Shown here: piece by piece, positions 7,721 to 15,611 of the stretch
How the letters are laid out: each line of letters opens with the position of its first letter
Position numbering within the stretch: the first letter of the stretch is position 1
Source of the DNA: CALLPQ01 sp964479275
GTDB lineage: Bacteria > Pseudomonadota > Alphaproteobacteria > Caulobacterales > Parvularculaceae
Direction: 5' to 3'
DNA length: 18,551 nucleotides
Assembly (NCBI GenBank): GCA_964479275.1
Contig: CAYZLR010000068.1
Coordinates: 1 to 18,551, forward strand
Position numbers and translations under genes: made by a program
The notes under the pieces: generated by a model
Databases searched by the model: none
Seen by the model: the letters and a program-made list of their open reading frames with translations, nothing else
Told to the model about the DNA's origin: nothing

Positions 7721-8518
7721 ATGATGAATTATTCTAAAAACACCAAAAGAAAAGCAAAAGTCAATTTAACCGGCTACCTATTGCTTTTAGGTTGGTTGGC
7801 ATTTGTCGTTAGTACACCGCGCATTGCAACTGCAGGTGATAGCGATACAGGACAATCATTAAAAATCAAGGCCCATAATTTACTCCCCTTAATAGAGGAT
7901 ATTTTGATCAATGCAGGAGCCGACTCAGCGATCGAGATTGAACTCTCTCAACCAGAAAACATCCTACCTGCTGGTATAGAAAAATTGTCTTCAAAGGATT
8001 TTCTCTACACTAATTATTCAAAGAATAGCGGTCGTTTTGTTATACGTTCCAACCATAAAGATTTAGCACGCCCCGTAACCATTACAGGATTTGCCAGAAT
8101 CCCGATTTTAATTCCTGTTTTAAAAACAAATATTGAGCGCAACACCGCCATTGAAGACAGTAACATAGAGTGGATAGAGACAAATACCATTAGTACAAAG
8201 AATCATATTACAAATATTTCTGATCTACAGGGTATGATTGCCCGGCGCCCATTAAGAGCCAATGCCCCTTTGCGCCACAATGATGTGCAAAGACCCGTAT
8301 TAATCTCTCGCGGCGCCTTGGTAACCATGATCTATGAAAAAGCTGGCTTGACATTATCTTATCGCGGTATTGCGCAAGATAATGGCAGTCAAGGGGATAT
8401 AATTACCGTTCAAAACCCAAAATCAGAGCGTGAAATTAAAGCTATGGTAACAGCGCGCAATCAGGTTCATATTTTAAGTAGCAATATATCAGGCTCACCA
8501 CTTTCAAATAAATCATAA
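7721..8518 (+). CDS. flgA: Flagellar P-ring assembly chaperone FlgA
   Basis: A 265-residue periplasmic protein needed for FlgI P-ring assembly. It has a Sec signal peptide (basic KNTKRKAK, hydrophobic core about 18-31, likely cleavage after ATA near residue 38). The SAF/FlgA region occupies the C-terminal half: FARIPILIPVLKTNIERNTA, IEWIE, DLQGMIARRPLRANAPLRHN, then the ChapFlgA tail GDIITVQNPKSEREIKAMVTA. Two tandem ATGs (7721, 7724) follow AAGGA and both are possible starts; the first is listed. Its client FlgI is not encoded in this window, so flgI must lie elsewhere. Third gene of the sigma-54 operon. Confidence 0.92.
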   Translation: MMNYSKNTKRKAKVNLTGYLLLLGWLAFVVSTPRIATAGDSDTGQSLKIKAHNLLPLIEDILINAGADSAIEIELSQPENILPAGIEKLSSKDFLYTNYSKNSGRFVIRSNHKDLARPVTITGFARIPILIPVLKTNIERNTAIEDSNIEWIETNTISTKNHITNISDLQGMIARRPLRANAPLRHNDVQRPVLISRGALVTMIYEKAGLTLSYRGIAQDNGSQGDIITVQNPKSEREIKAMVTARNQVHILSSNISGSPLSNKS

Positions 8519-8563
8519 CTGAAAACTCTATGACCCCGATAAAATTTCGGGTTTGGATTGACT

Positions 8564-9307
8564 ATGAAACATTATCATCTCCTATGCCTATCAATTATTT
8601 GTCTCGCACTTGGGGCTTGCACAACACTGGACCGGGTTAAAAATGTTGGGGCCACACCCGCTCTCACCCCAACAACCAACCCAGCTGAACTCCATGGGCG
8701 GGAAACGATTACACTTCCAATGCCAAACCCAACGGTTACGAAGCGTCATGGCAATTCGTTATGGCATGCCGGGCGCAAATCCTTCTTTAAAGATCAACGG
8801 GCGAGAAACACGGGTGATATCGTCACCATTGCCATTAACATTGATGACCGCGCAAGACTGGATAATGCTACAGAGCGATCACGCTCTAATGGTGAACAAG
8901 CAGGCATCCCTGCTTTTGGTGGCCTTGAACAACAATTAGTTCAACTCCTTCCTGACGGTGCGAATGCGGCACAATTAGTTGACTTAAATTCTGATTCTAC
9001 ATCACGCGGTGAAGGTAGTGTTGATCGTCAAGAAGAGGTTCGCCTTTCTGTCGCGGCGCTGGTTACTAGCGTTTTACCAAATGGAAATTTGGTTATTGCA
9101 GGTCGACAGGAAGTGAGGGTCAATAATGAGGTTCGAGAATTAACAGTTACCGGTGTCGTTAGACCGGAAGATATTACAAATACAAACACAATCAACCATA
9201 CGCAAATCGCAGAAGCGCGTATTTCATATGGTGGGCGCGGACAGATTACGGATGTTCAGCAACCCCGATATGGACAACAAATATACGACATCATATTTCC
9301 GTTTTAG
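8564..9307 (+). CDS. flgH: Flagellar L-ring lipoprotein FlgH
   Basis: A 247-residue outer-membrane lipoprotein that forms the L-ring around the distal rod. The signal peptide ends in a lipobox, CLALGAC, with lipidated Cys19. Family motifs are SLWHAGRKSFFKDQRARNTG, DIVTIAINIDDRARLDN, VLPNGNLVIAGRQEV, VNNEVRELTVTGVVRPEDI and IAEARISYGGRGQ. The ATG at 8564 is chosen over an in-frame TTG at 8558 because GGA (8555-8557) lies 6 bases before the ATG but directly abuts the TTG. The 45-base gap after flgA contains a small 5-bp hairpin (CCCGA/TCGGG, 8535-8551) of unknown importance. Last gene of the flg operon; it converges on the next gene. Confidence 0.95.
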   Translation: MKHYHLLCLSIICLALGACTTLDRVKNVGATPALTPTTNPAELHGRETITLPMPNPTVTKRHGNSLWHAGRKSFFKDQRARNTGDIVTIAINIDDRARLDNATERSRSNGEQAGIPAFGGLEQQLVQLLPDGANAAQLVDLNSDSTSRGEGSVDRQEEVRLSVAALVTSVLPNGNLVIAGRQEVRVNNEVRELTVTGVVRPEDITNTNTINHTQIAEARISYGGRGQITDVQQPRYGQQIYDIIFPF

Positions 9308-9347
9308 GGTAGAAATTTTTGCGCTGCATACAGTTTAGATGAACACG

Positions 9348-9989
9348 TTACAATAATTCTCTAACCACGCCGGAATGTTGCTCAACCAACTCTTTACCCG
9401 TAAACCAGATATCTTTACCAACCCATTGCTCTCTCAAGCGTTCGCGCCAATCGGGGTCCATTTCTGAGTTAACAAAATATCGATCAAAAAATCGGTTACT
9501 ACTCCAGTCTTTTTCAAATTGCGGTTGCTCTTGCACTTCATCGGTCATCGCATTTACTAATCTAGGTTCATGAAACATAAACCGGGAAGAAGCTGCCGCT
9601 CTGCGCACCTCGCCTTGGAGGTAGATTGGCACACACATGGACAAACAATGACGGTGGGCTCGGATAATCGTCTCCACTCGATATTTTTGCTTGATTAGAT
9701 CTATCCATTCAATCATTTTTTGCCCCTCGCGTAGCGAGCCACCAGAAGAGTCAAAATCAAGAATAATCGTCTTTACACGGCCATTATAGTTCGCAAGTGC
9801 CGCTTCAAAGCGCATAGTCATCGGGGCTTCGATTGTATCTGACCACTTCAAAATCAAGGCCGAATCCCGTGTCTTGTGCTCTTCTACACGCACCTGCCCC
9901 CGATCCTTCAAGATGTTCCTCTCTGTTTGCAAAGCCACATAGACCAACAAAGCAAAGACGATTGGTACGGCAAGATGTTGAAGCTTCAT
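9348..9989 (-). CDS. Membrane-anchored ClpP-fold (COG3904-like) protein
   Basis: A 213-residue protein with an N-terminal hydrophobic segment (about residues 6-20), either a signal anchor or an uncleaved signal, so the body is probably periplasmic. The rest resembles the ClpP/crotonase fold. TIILDFDSSGGSLREGQKM (about 74-92) corresponds to the oxyanion SPGG-type loop. HCLSMCVPIYLQG (about 114-126) places Ser117 where ClpP has its nucleophile. RRAAASSRFMFHEP (about 129-142) matches the ClpP segment carrying the catalytic His, here His140. A serine hydrolase or peptidase is therefore plausible; the acid residue is not assignable by eye. The start at 9989 has AGG 8 bases upstream. It faces flgH tail to tail and has no obvious functional partner. 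Substrate unknown. Confidence 0.72.
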   Translation of the reverse strand: MKLQHLAVPIVFALLVYVALQTERNILKDRGQVRVEEHKTRDSALILKWSDTIEAPMTMRFEAALANYNGRVKTIILDFDSSGGSLREGQKMIEWIDLIKQKYRVETIIRAHRHCLSMCVPIYLQGEVRRAAASSRFMFHEPRLVNAMTDEVQEQPQFEKDWSSNRFFDRYFVNSEMDPDWRERLREQWVGKDIWFTGKELVEQHSGVVRELL

Positions 9990-10026
9990 AAGAAAAGCCT
10001 AGCATCAACGAACTGAAGACTATGAT

Positions 10027-11532
10027 TTAATCCATTGTCGGGATGACAAATTCTGCCCCTTGCACGTCTTCCGGCCATTTTTGGGTTACGGTTTTGACTT
10101 TGGTCCAGAATTTAACTCCCTCAGGTCCATGTTGATTGGTATCACCAAATCCAGAACGCTTCCAACCCCCAAATGTATGATAAGCCACCGGGACCGGGAT
10201 TGGAACATTAACGCCGACCATACCAACATTTACCCGTTGAGCAAATTCACGAGCCGCAGATCCATTGCGTGTAAAAATAGCAACTCCATTACCATATTGA
10301 TGCTCAGAAGGAAGCGCGACTGCTTCATCAAAACTGTTCGCACGTACAATTTGCAATACGGGCCCGAAAATCTCTTCCTCATAAGATCTATGTCCAGGTT
10401 TAGCTTGATCCAAAAGCGTCCCCCCCATAAAGAAACCGTCCTCATACCCTTGCAAGCTAAAGCCTCGTCCATCAACAAGCAGCTCCTGCCCTTCACTCAC
10501 CGCCATTTCAATATAGTCAGCAACTCTTTGCTTGTGAGCTGCCGAAACCAAAGGCCCAAGATCGGAATCCTCCGACATTGACGGACCGATACGCAAATTT
10601 TCAACCCGTGGCTGCAATTTTTCAATCAGCCTTTCCGCTGTACTTTCTCCCACAGGTACAGCAACTGGTGTAGCCATGCAGCGCTCACCAGCTGAGCCAT
10701 ATGCAGAGCCGATCAATTGATTAACGGCATTATCGATATCTGCGTCTGGCATAATCACCATATGATTTTTCGCGCCGCCAAAAGCTTGTACCCGTTTCCC
10801 ACGCGCCGCCCCTTCAGCATAAATATAATTCGCTATATCGGAAGAGCCAACAAAAGAAATACCTTTCACTCGTGGATCATCAATCAATGTGTCCACGGCC
10901 TCCTTGTCACCATTCACAACATTTAACACGCCCTCTGGCGCCCCCGCTTCCATCATTAAATCCGCAAGCCTTAGTGGCACTGAAGGGTCTTTTTCAGAAG
11001 GTTTATTGATGAAGGTGTTCCCGCAAGCAATGGCAACACCAAACATCCACATGGGAATCATTGCAGGAAAATTAAAAGGAGTAATTCCCGCAACAACCCC
11101 GAGTGGTTGGCGCATGGAATAAACATCAATACCTGGCCCCGCATCTTGCGTATATTCGCCTTTTTGCAAATGAGGAATACCACAAGAAAACTCAATGACC
11201 TCTAAACCTCGTTGAATATCACCTCTGGCATCTGGTAAAACCTTACCGTGCTCAGAGGAAAGTAATTTCATCAAATGGTCTATATCTTTTTCGACGAGTT
11301 CTTTAAATCGAAACAAAACCCGGGCACGTCTTTGTGGATTTGTAGCTGACCATTCAGGAAAAGCGTTTTGCGCTGATATGATCGCACTCTCGACTTCCGT
11401 CCGAGAGGCTAAATCTACATGCCCCTGAACCCCGCCAGTTGTCGGGTTAAAGATTTCGTGCGATCGTCCAGATTTTCCCTTAATAATTTGACCATTAATA
11501 AAATGATGACGGGTGTATTGGGAATTGCTCAT
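10027..11532 (-). CDS. mmsA: Methylmalonate-semialdehyde dehydrogenase (CoA-acylating)
   Basis: A 501-residue aldehyde dehydrogenase that converts methylmalonate semialdehyde (from valine) or malonate semialdehyde (beta-alanine, inositol) to propionyl- or acetyl-CoA with NAD and CoA. Motifs: ITPFNFPAMIPMWMF and INKPSEKDPSVPLRLADLM (NAD binding), FVGSSDIANYIY, FGGAKNHMVIMPDAD, the catalytic GSAGERCMA with Cys285, EEIFGPVLQIVRA, and the C-terminal GWKRSGFGDTNQHG. The FGGAKNH and GERCMA signatures place it in the MmsA/IolA group rather than generic ALDH. The start at 11532 has AGGA (11541-11544) 8 bases upstream; an in-frame ATG at 11583 would add 17 unrelated residues. No other valine or inositol catabolic gene is nearby, so the physiological substrate is not settled by context. 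Confidence 0.95.
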   Translation of the reverse strand: MSNSQYTRHHFINGQIIKGKSGRSHEIFNPTTGGVQGHVDLASRTEVESAIISAQNAFPEWSATNPQRRARVLFRFKELVEKDIDHLMKLLSSEHGKVLPDARGDIQRGLEVIEFSCGIPHLQKGEYTQDAGPGIDVYSMRQPLGVVAGITPFNFPAMIPMWMFGVAIACGNTFINKPSEKDPSVPLRLADLMMEAGAPEGVLNVVNGDKEAVDTLIDDPRVKGISFVGSSDIANYIYAEGAARGKRVQAFGGAKNHMVIMPDADIDNAVNQLIGSAYGSAGERCMATPVAVPVGESTAERLIEKLQPRVENLRIGPSMSEDSDLGPLVSAAHKQRVADYIEMAVSEGQELLVDGRGFSLQGYEDGFFMGGTLLDQAKPGHRSYEEEIFGPVLQIVRANSFDEAVALPSEHQYGNGVAIFTRNGSAAREFAQRVNVGMVGVNVPIPVPVAYHTFGGWKRSGFGDTNQHGPEGVKFWTKVKTVTQKWPEDVQGAEFVIPTMD

Positions 11533-11891
11533 ATCAGTTATCCTGCTTTTATCATTAATAGATGACCTTCTCGTACCACGCATGGTAATTTACTCAAGCC
11601 ATCGCAGTCACAGTTCAGGGAGTTCGCCGTTTTGGGCTATGAATTTCAGATTGATGAGCAATTCAGGCTATAAAGGCAACTCTGCTCGAAATATTCTATC
11701 AATAGTGAGAAAATTATAAAAACATACTATTCTTCAGCTGGTAACCCGTAAAATTTTGGCTAAATAATGGCGTTCATCGCATGCAAGAGGCAATCCACCG
11801 AATAGCTCTTGATCAGAAAAACACAGGTCGGCAAAACATGACTCATTACAAAAATGATGCAGACGTTAATCGCAAGGGAGGGGAAAATCAG
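11533..11891. other. Divergent intergenic region between mmsA and the LytS-type kinase
   Basis: This 359-base spacer carries the promoters of both flanking genes. On the mmsA side TTGAGT and TACGAG lie 16 bases apart about 35-60 bases upstream of its start, a weak sigma-70 candidate. On the kinase side I see no convincing -35/-10 pair. An in-frame ATG at 11781 could extend the kinase by 37 polar residues but lacks a ribosome-binding site. No other gene, repeat or terminator is evident. Confidence 0.4.
11877..11883 (+). promoter_or_regulatory. Strong ribosome-binding site deciding the kinase start
   Basis: GGAGGGG (within AAGGGAGGGG) ends 8 bases before the ATG at 11892. It is the strongest Shine-Dalgarno-like sequence in the window and supports 11892 over the upstream ATGs at 11781 and 11838. 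Confidence 0.8.
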
Positions 11892-13160
11892 ATGGCCAAT
11901 TCACATACCCTCTCAAGGGAGAAAACATACACACCTGATACGGATCACCTTACCCGCAAACTATCTGATTCAGAACCTCAAAGATCACAACCATTCGTTG
12001 AGTTTGCCCAAAGCCAAATCAATAATGGGAGCAGTATTCATCACAAAATCATGAGCTGGACCTTTGCGGATAAAAACCGTCTTTTTTGGGTATTCCAAGC
12101 CGTCGGTTGGTTTGGTTTTCTGTTCCTGCACATTCTCAGCAACGCACCAACTTTTGGCGGTATACGTCTCTCAACATTACCTTTCTCGGTGGCATCGGCC
12201 AGCGTAGGGTTTATAACTTCTACTATCTTTCTGCGCCCGATTTATCGTTATGCTCGCAAGCAGGACCCCGCCTTACTCCTAACCATTACAATTACAGCAT
12301 CATCAGTCATGGCAATTATTATGTCAGCGGTGAAAGCGCCTATTTATGTCTTAATTCTGGGTGAAGAATGGTTTCGTGAACAATTCCTTCAATTTGGGAC
12401 TTCAAATTTCCTTTGGCTCTTATTACCGGGCTTACCGGTCAATATTTTTCTCATTCTGACGTGGGCAGGTTTTTATTTTGGTATTAACTATTACCTTACC
12501 ATGCGTGATCAAACACAGCGCGCTCTATTATCAGCTCGACTGGCTGATCAAGCCCAACTAAAAATGTTGCGCTATCAACTCAATCCCCACTTTCTATTTA
12601 ATACCCTGAACGCGATCTCAACGCTTGTCCTATCCAAACAGAATGCACATGCCAATGTGATGCTAACACAGCTATCCTCATTCTTGCGCTACTCTCTTGA
12701 TAGCGACCCCTTGCAAACGACAAGCTTAGCCGACGAAATTAAGGCGTCTCAATTATATCTTGAAATAGAAAAAACACGTTTTACCGATCGATTAAAAATC
12801 ACATTCGATGTTGATGAAGACGTTATGAATTCAAAGGTTCCCTCATTAATTTTGCAACCTGCTATTGAGAATGCGATAAAATACGCCATTGGAGTGATGG
12901 AAAAAGGCGGAGAAATCAGAATTGTTGCACAGCGTGAGAATAATAATCTGTTTTTACGAGTTTGCGACAATGGGCCCAATGCACCAGAAAACCCTGATGA
13001 TTTATTTAAAACAAAATCAAGCGGCGGCGTCGGTGTTGTTAATATGAAAGAACGTTTGGTTCATCTATACGGGGATAATCAATCGTTTCAGCTCACTAAA
13101 CTTGAACCTGAAGGGTTATGTGTCTCCATGACCTTTCCTTATGAAGAAATGGAGTCTTAA
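11892..13160 (+). CDS. LytS/YehU-type sensor histidine kinase
   Basis: A 422-residue membrane kinase. A polar cytoplasmic N-terminus (about 1-60) precedes about four membrane helices (roughly 63-84, 95-115, 127-150, 174-200). These are followed by the His_kinase (PF06580) domain with LRYQLNPHFLFNTLNAIS (phospho-acceptor His233), and an HATPase domain with N-box LQPAIENAIKYAI (Asn327), G1 RVCDNGP and G2 GGVGVVNMKERLVHLYG. The kinase type lacks a classical HisKA dimer, as usual for this family. It has no recognised extracellular sensor domain, so the signal is probably perceived within or near the membrane segments. The stop codon is 3 bases from the response-regulator ATG, so the two form one operon and surely one two-component pair. 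Confidence 0.93.
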   Translation: MANSHTLSREKTYTPDTDHLTRKLSDSEPQRSQPFVEFAQSQINNGSSIHHKIMSWTFADKNRLFWVFQAVGWFGFLFLHILSNAPTFGGIRLSTLPFSVASASVGFITSTIFLRPIYRYARKQDPALLLTITITASSVMAIIMSAVKAPIYVLILGEEWFREQFLQFGTSNFLWLLLPGLPVNIFLILTWAGFYFGINYYLTMRDQTQRALLSARLADQAQLKMLRYQLNPHFLFNTLNAISTLVLSKQNAHANVMLTQLSSFLRYSLDSDPLQTTSLADEIKASQLYLEIEKTRFTDRLKITFDVDEDVMNSKVPSLILQPAIENAIKYAIGVMEKGGEIRIVAQRENNNLFLRVCDNGPNAPENPDDLFKTKSSGGVGVVNMKERLVHLYGDNQSFQLTKLEPEGLCVSMTFPYEEMES

Positions 13161-13163
13161 AAC

Positions 13164-13976
13164 ATGGACAACAAACTTCGCGTCCTATTGATTGATGATG
13201 AACCCCTAGCCATACAGGGCTTACAACTGCGATTGCAAGACTATAGGGAAGTCGAAATTATCGGTACAGCCTCTAATGGTCGCGAAGGCATTAAAGCGAT
13301 TAAATCATTGAACCCGGATTTAGTATTTCTTGATATTCAAATGCCGGGCATTGATGGTCTGGGTGTCGTGCGCTCGCTTCTTGGCACTGACATGCCCTTA
13401 TTCGTTTTTGTGACCGCTTACGACAAATATGCCATTGAAGCCTTTGAGGCTAATGCTCTCGATTATATTGTAAAACCGGTGGATGAGGAACGACTAAAAG
13501 ATTCGCTCTTTCGCGCACGTGAAGCCTTGAAATCTAAAAATGCCGTCACCCGGGAAACGCAATTGGTTGAGATGCTCTCAAACTTTAAAGAAGATGAGCG
13601 CAATCATATCAAAGAACTACTGGATGATCCAGAATGGCAAAGCAAAGAGCGTTACCCGGAAAAAATGAGCTTTAAGGATGGCACAAAAGTGATTGTTCTT
13701 AATGCGGATGATGTCGATTGGATTGATGCTGCAGGCGATTATATGTGTGTCCATGCGGGCGGAAAAACACATATCATTCGTGAAACAATGAAAGCCCTGG
13801 AGGCTCGTTTAGATCCCGCCCGCTTTCAACGTGTTCACCGCTCAGCAATCGTAAATGTGAATAAAGTCAAAGAGCTACACCCCCATTCAAATAGTGAATA
13901 TTTTTTGATCCTTGAAGGAGGACAAGAGTTAAAACTCTCGCGCTCTTATAAAGATGTGATTTCCAGATTTTTATAA
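13164..13976 (+). CDS. LytTR-family response regulator
   Basis: A 270-residue partner of the preceding kinase. The receiver domain (about 1-122) has the acidic pair Asp11-Asp12 in LLIDDEP, phospho-acceptor Asp57 in VFLDIQMPGIDG, Thr84 in FVTAYDKYAIEAF and Lys104 in YIVKPVDEERL, so all catalytic residues are present. A charged linker (about 123-165) leads to a LytTR DNA-binding domain (about 168-265: DDVDWIDAAGDYMCVHAGGK, FQRVHRSAIVNVNKVKEL, LKLSRSYKDVISRF). LytTR proteins typically bind imperfect direct repeats upstream of target genes. No target is evident in the window. The gene ends 33 bases from the convergent methyltransferase gene, with no clear hairpin terminator between them. Confidence 0.94.
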   Translation: MDNKLRVLLIDDEPLAIQGLQLRLQDYREVEIIGTASNGREGIKAIKSLNPDLVFLDIQMPGIDGLGVVRSLLGTDMPLFVFVTAYDKYAIEAFEANALDYIVKPVDEERLKDSLFRAREALKSKNAVTRETQLVEMLSNFKEDERNHIKELLDDPEWQSKERYPEKMSFKDGTKVIVLNADDVDWIDAAGDYMCVHAGGKTHIIRETMKALEARLDPARFQRVHRSAIVNVNKVKELHPHSNSEYFLILEGGQELKLSRSYKDVISRFL

Positions 13977-14009
13977 CTATAAAGCAGTTTGCGTTGAAGT
14001 GGCGGTGCT

Positions 14010-14906
14010 TTAATGAGGCTTTTGCACCATTAAACGGGTAACTTGTAATTGCCCCGATCGCATCGCGTCATAGCGCTCTGCCCATAAGGACGCATAATCC
14101 GTTAACAGATTGAGCATGAGACTGCGTTGGCGATTATCTCTTATATCGCTTAAAATTTGCCATGCATAACGCCATCCAGCCCACCCTCGCCCAATCAATG
14201 GCAAGTATATTTTTGCATCATTGCTGATGGAACTAACTTCCATACCTGCTTGCTCAGCCGCTTTTTCTAAGTCATAGGCTTGTCGCAATGTACCAGGCCA
14301 CTGATTGGAAAACGCTTTTTTTAAACGAACATCTTTTCGCAAAGATGTAAAATCAACAATTACAGCTTTCGCACCGGGACGTAACATATCCGACATTGTA
14401 TCGAGCACTGGTTTCATCTCTGGCTCTTTATGCAATTCAAACAACATTAAAGCGCCGTCAAGAGAAGCTTTGCTTTGCTTTCGCCGCGTGCTGCTATAAT
14501 TATGCAGTCTGATTTGCGGCATAGAAACGACAGTTTGCGTGTAGCCACTTACATTCCATTGTGTTCCGGCTTGAAGGTCATAAAGCGCGCCTCCCCGCTC
14601 TGCACCAAAAACGCCTACGCGAGCTCGCGCCTCAATCATCAGTGTGCGCGCTAAAAACATTGTCCAGGATGGCGAGCCAGGCCCCAATCGACCAGGCCCC
14701 CATAATGCTTCACTGACAAAATGAGCTTGCTCGCTCGCGGCAGTCAATCTTCCTGCCCCGCGCGAGCCCAACAAAACTGCGCGTCGCTCTAATGCGGGGT
14801 CAAATTCATGCCCTTCCCACCACGCGCCAAAACGCCGGCTGAGATAGCCAACTTTGGGGCCTAGCCCACGCAGTCGCAGTGAAGGGTTTGAAATATAGTG
14901 TCCCAT
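14010..14906 (-). CDS. Putative SAM-dependent methyltransferase (diverged class I)
   Basis: A 298-residue cytosolic protein without a signal peptide. The layout suggests a Rossmann-fold methyltransferase. ARVGVFGAERGGALYDL (about 95-111) sits where motif I would be but lacks the usual acidic-GxGxG form. SLDGALMLFELHKEPEMKPV (about 148-167) resembles motif IV plus the following helix. MLRPGAKAVIVDFTSLR (about 173-189) matches the late strand typical of Methyltransf_11 proteins. The N-terminal about 90 residues (RRFGAWWEGHEFDPALERRA, ALWGPGRLGPGSPSWTMFLA) are not recognised. The ATG at 14906 has only a weak GGGCG upstream. It stands alone, convergent with the LytTR gene and separated from the glycosylase gene by 108 bases. 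The class is tentative and the substrate unknown. Confidence 0.55.
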   Translation of the reverse strand: MGHYISNPSLRLRGLGPKVGYLSRRFGAWWEGHEFDPALERRAVLLGSRGAGRLTAASEQAHFVSEALWGPGRLGPGSPSWTMFLARTLMIEARARVGVFGAERGGALYDLQAGTQWNVSGYTQTVVSMPQIRLHNYSSTRRKQSKASLDGALMLFELHKEPEMKPVLDTMSDMLRPGAKAVIVDFTSLRKDVRLKKAFSNQWPGTLRQAYDLEKAAEQAGMEVSSISNDAKIYLPLIGRGWAGWRYAWQILSDIRDNRQRSLMLNLLTDYASLWAERYDAMRSGQLQVTRLMVQKPH

Positions 14907-15014
14907 ATCGCCCAGCTACTAAAAATACACACCCATCATGGCGTTTTATGGCTACTAAATCGTTAACAAAAACACATCACATCGCCCTAAAATAGGCCTA
15001 ATAAATTGTTTTTA

Positions 15015-15611
15015 TTATATTAATTCTTGAATCCGGGCCTGCAAAACAGGGAGTACATCGCTTTCAAACCATGGATTTTTTTTCAACCACCCCGTATTGC
15101 GCCATGATGGATGGGGTGTGGGCACATAGCGAGGTCCATAATCACGCCACTTTGCAACCGTTTGCGTTAGAGTTTTCTCCGGTTTTGGCGTGCCCTCCCT
15201 CCCCAGATGCCACTTTTGCGCGTAATCTCCTACCAGTATAATGAGTTCCAGGTTTTTTAATTCTGCCATCAATGGTTCTCGCCATGTTGTCGCACATGAC
15301 TTTAATGGTGGTAAATCGCCGCCCTTATCGTCATGACCGGGAAAACAAAATCCCATCGGAACTATGGCGATACGTCTCTCATCATAAAAAACCTCTTCAT
15401 CAACTTGCATCCATTCACGCAGACGATCTCCGGATGGGTCCGTAAATGGACGACCACTCATATGCACACGCATGCCAGGCGCTTGGCCAAAAATGGCAAT
15501 ACGTGCTGTTGAAGAAATCTGCAAAACCGGCCGAGGATCATGAGGCATGACATCTGCACACAATCTGCACGCACGAATATCCTCTAGTAGGGAATCAAGT
15601 TTTTTCGCCAT
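15015..15611 (-). CDS. Uracil-DNA glycosylase superfamily protein with Fe-S cysteines
   Basis: A 198-residue UDG-superfamily protein (COG1573 type), presumably removing uracil or a related base from DNA. The N-terminal CRLC (Cys15, Cys18) and the pair Cys89 (MGFCFPG) and Cys106 (LKSCATTW), 16 residues apart, match the four-cysteine [4Fe-4S] pattern of family 4/5 glycosylases. The active-site loop is IFGQAPGMRVHMSGRPFTDP (about 40-59), and the uracil-DNA contact motif is TPHPSWRNTGW (about 165-175). GQAPG instead of the family 4 GEAPG is, as I recall, shared by a common proteobacterial subgroup. The ATG at 15611 follows GGAGAGG; an in-frame TTG at 15635 is less likely. The length is normal for the group. 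Activity on uracil is inferred. Confidence 0.85.
   Translation of the reverse strand: MAKKLDSLLEDIRACRLCADVMPHDPRPVLQISSTARIAIFGQAPGMRVHMSGRPFTDPSGDRLREWMQVDEEVFYDERRIAIVPMGFCFPGHDDKGGDLPPLKSCATTWREPLMAELKNLELIILVGDYAQKWHLGREGTPKPEKTLTQTVAKWRDYGPRYVPTPHPSWRNTGWLKKNPWFESDVLPVLQARIQELI

Noticed and set aside
10060..10581. Plus-strand 173-codon open frame opposite mmsA
   Set aside because: It is antisense to the strongly conserved 3' half of mmsA, has no recognisable domain and is explained as a frame shadow.
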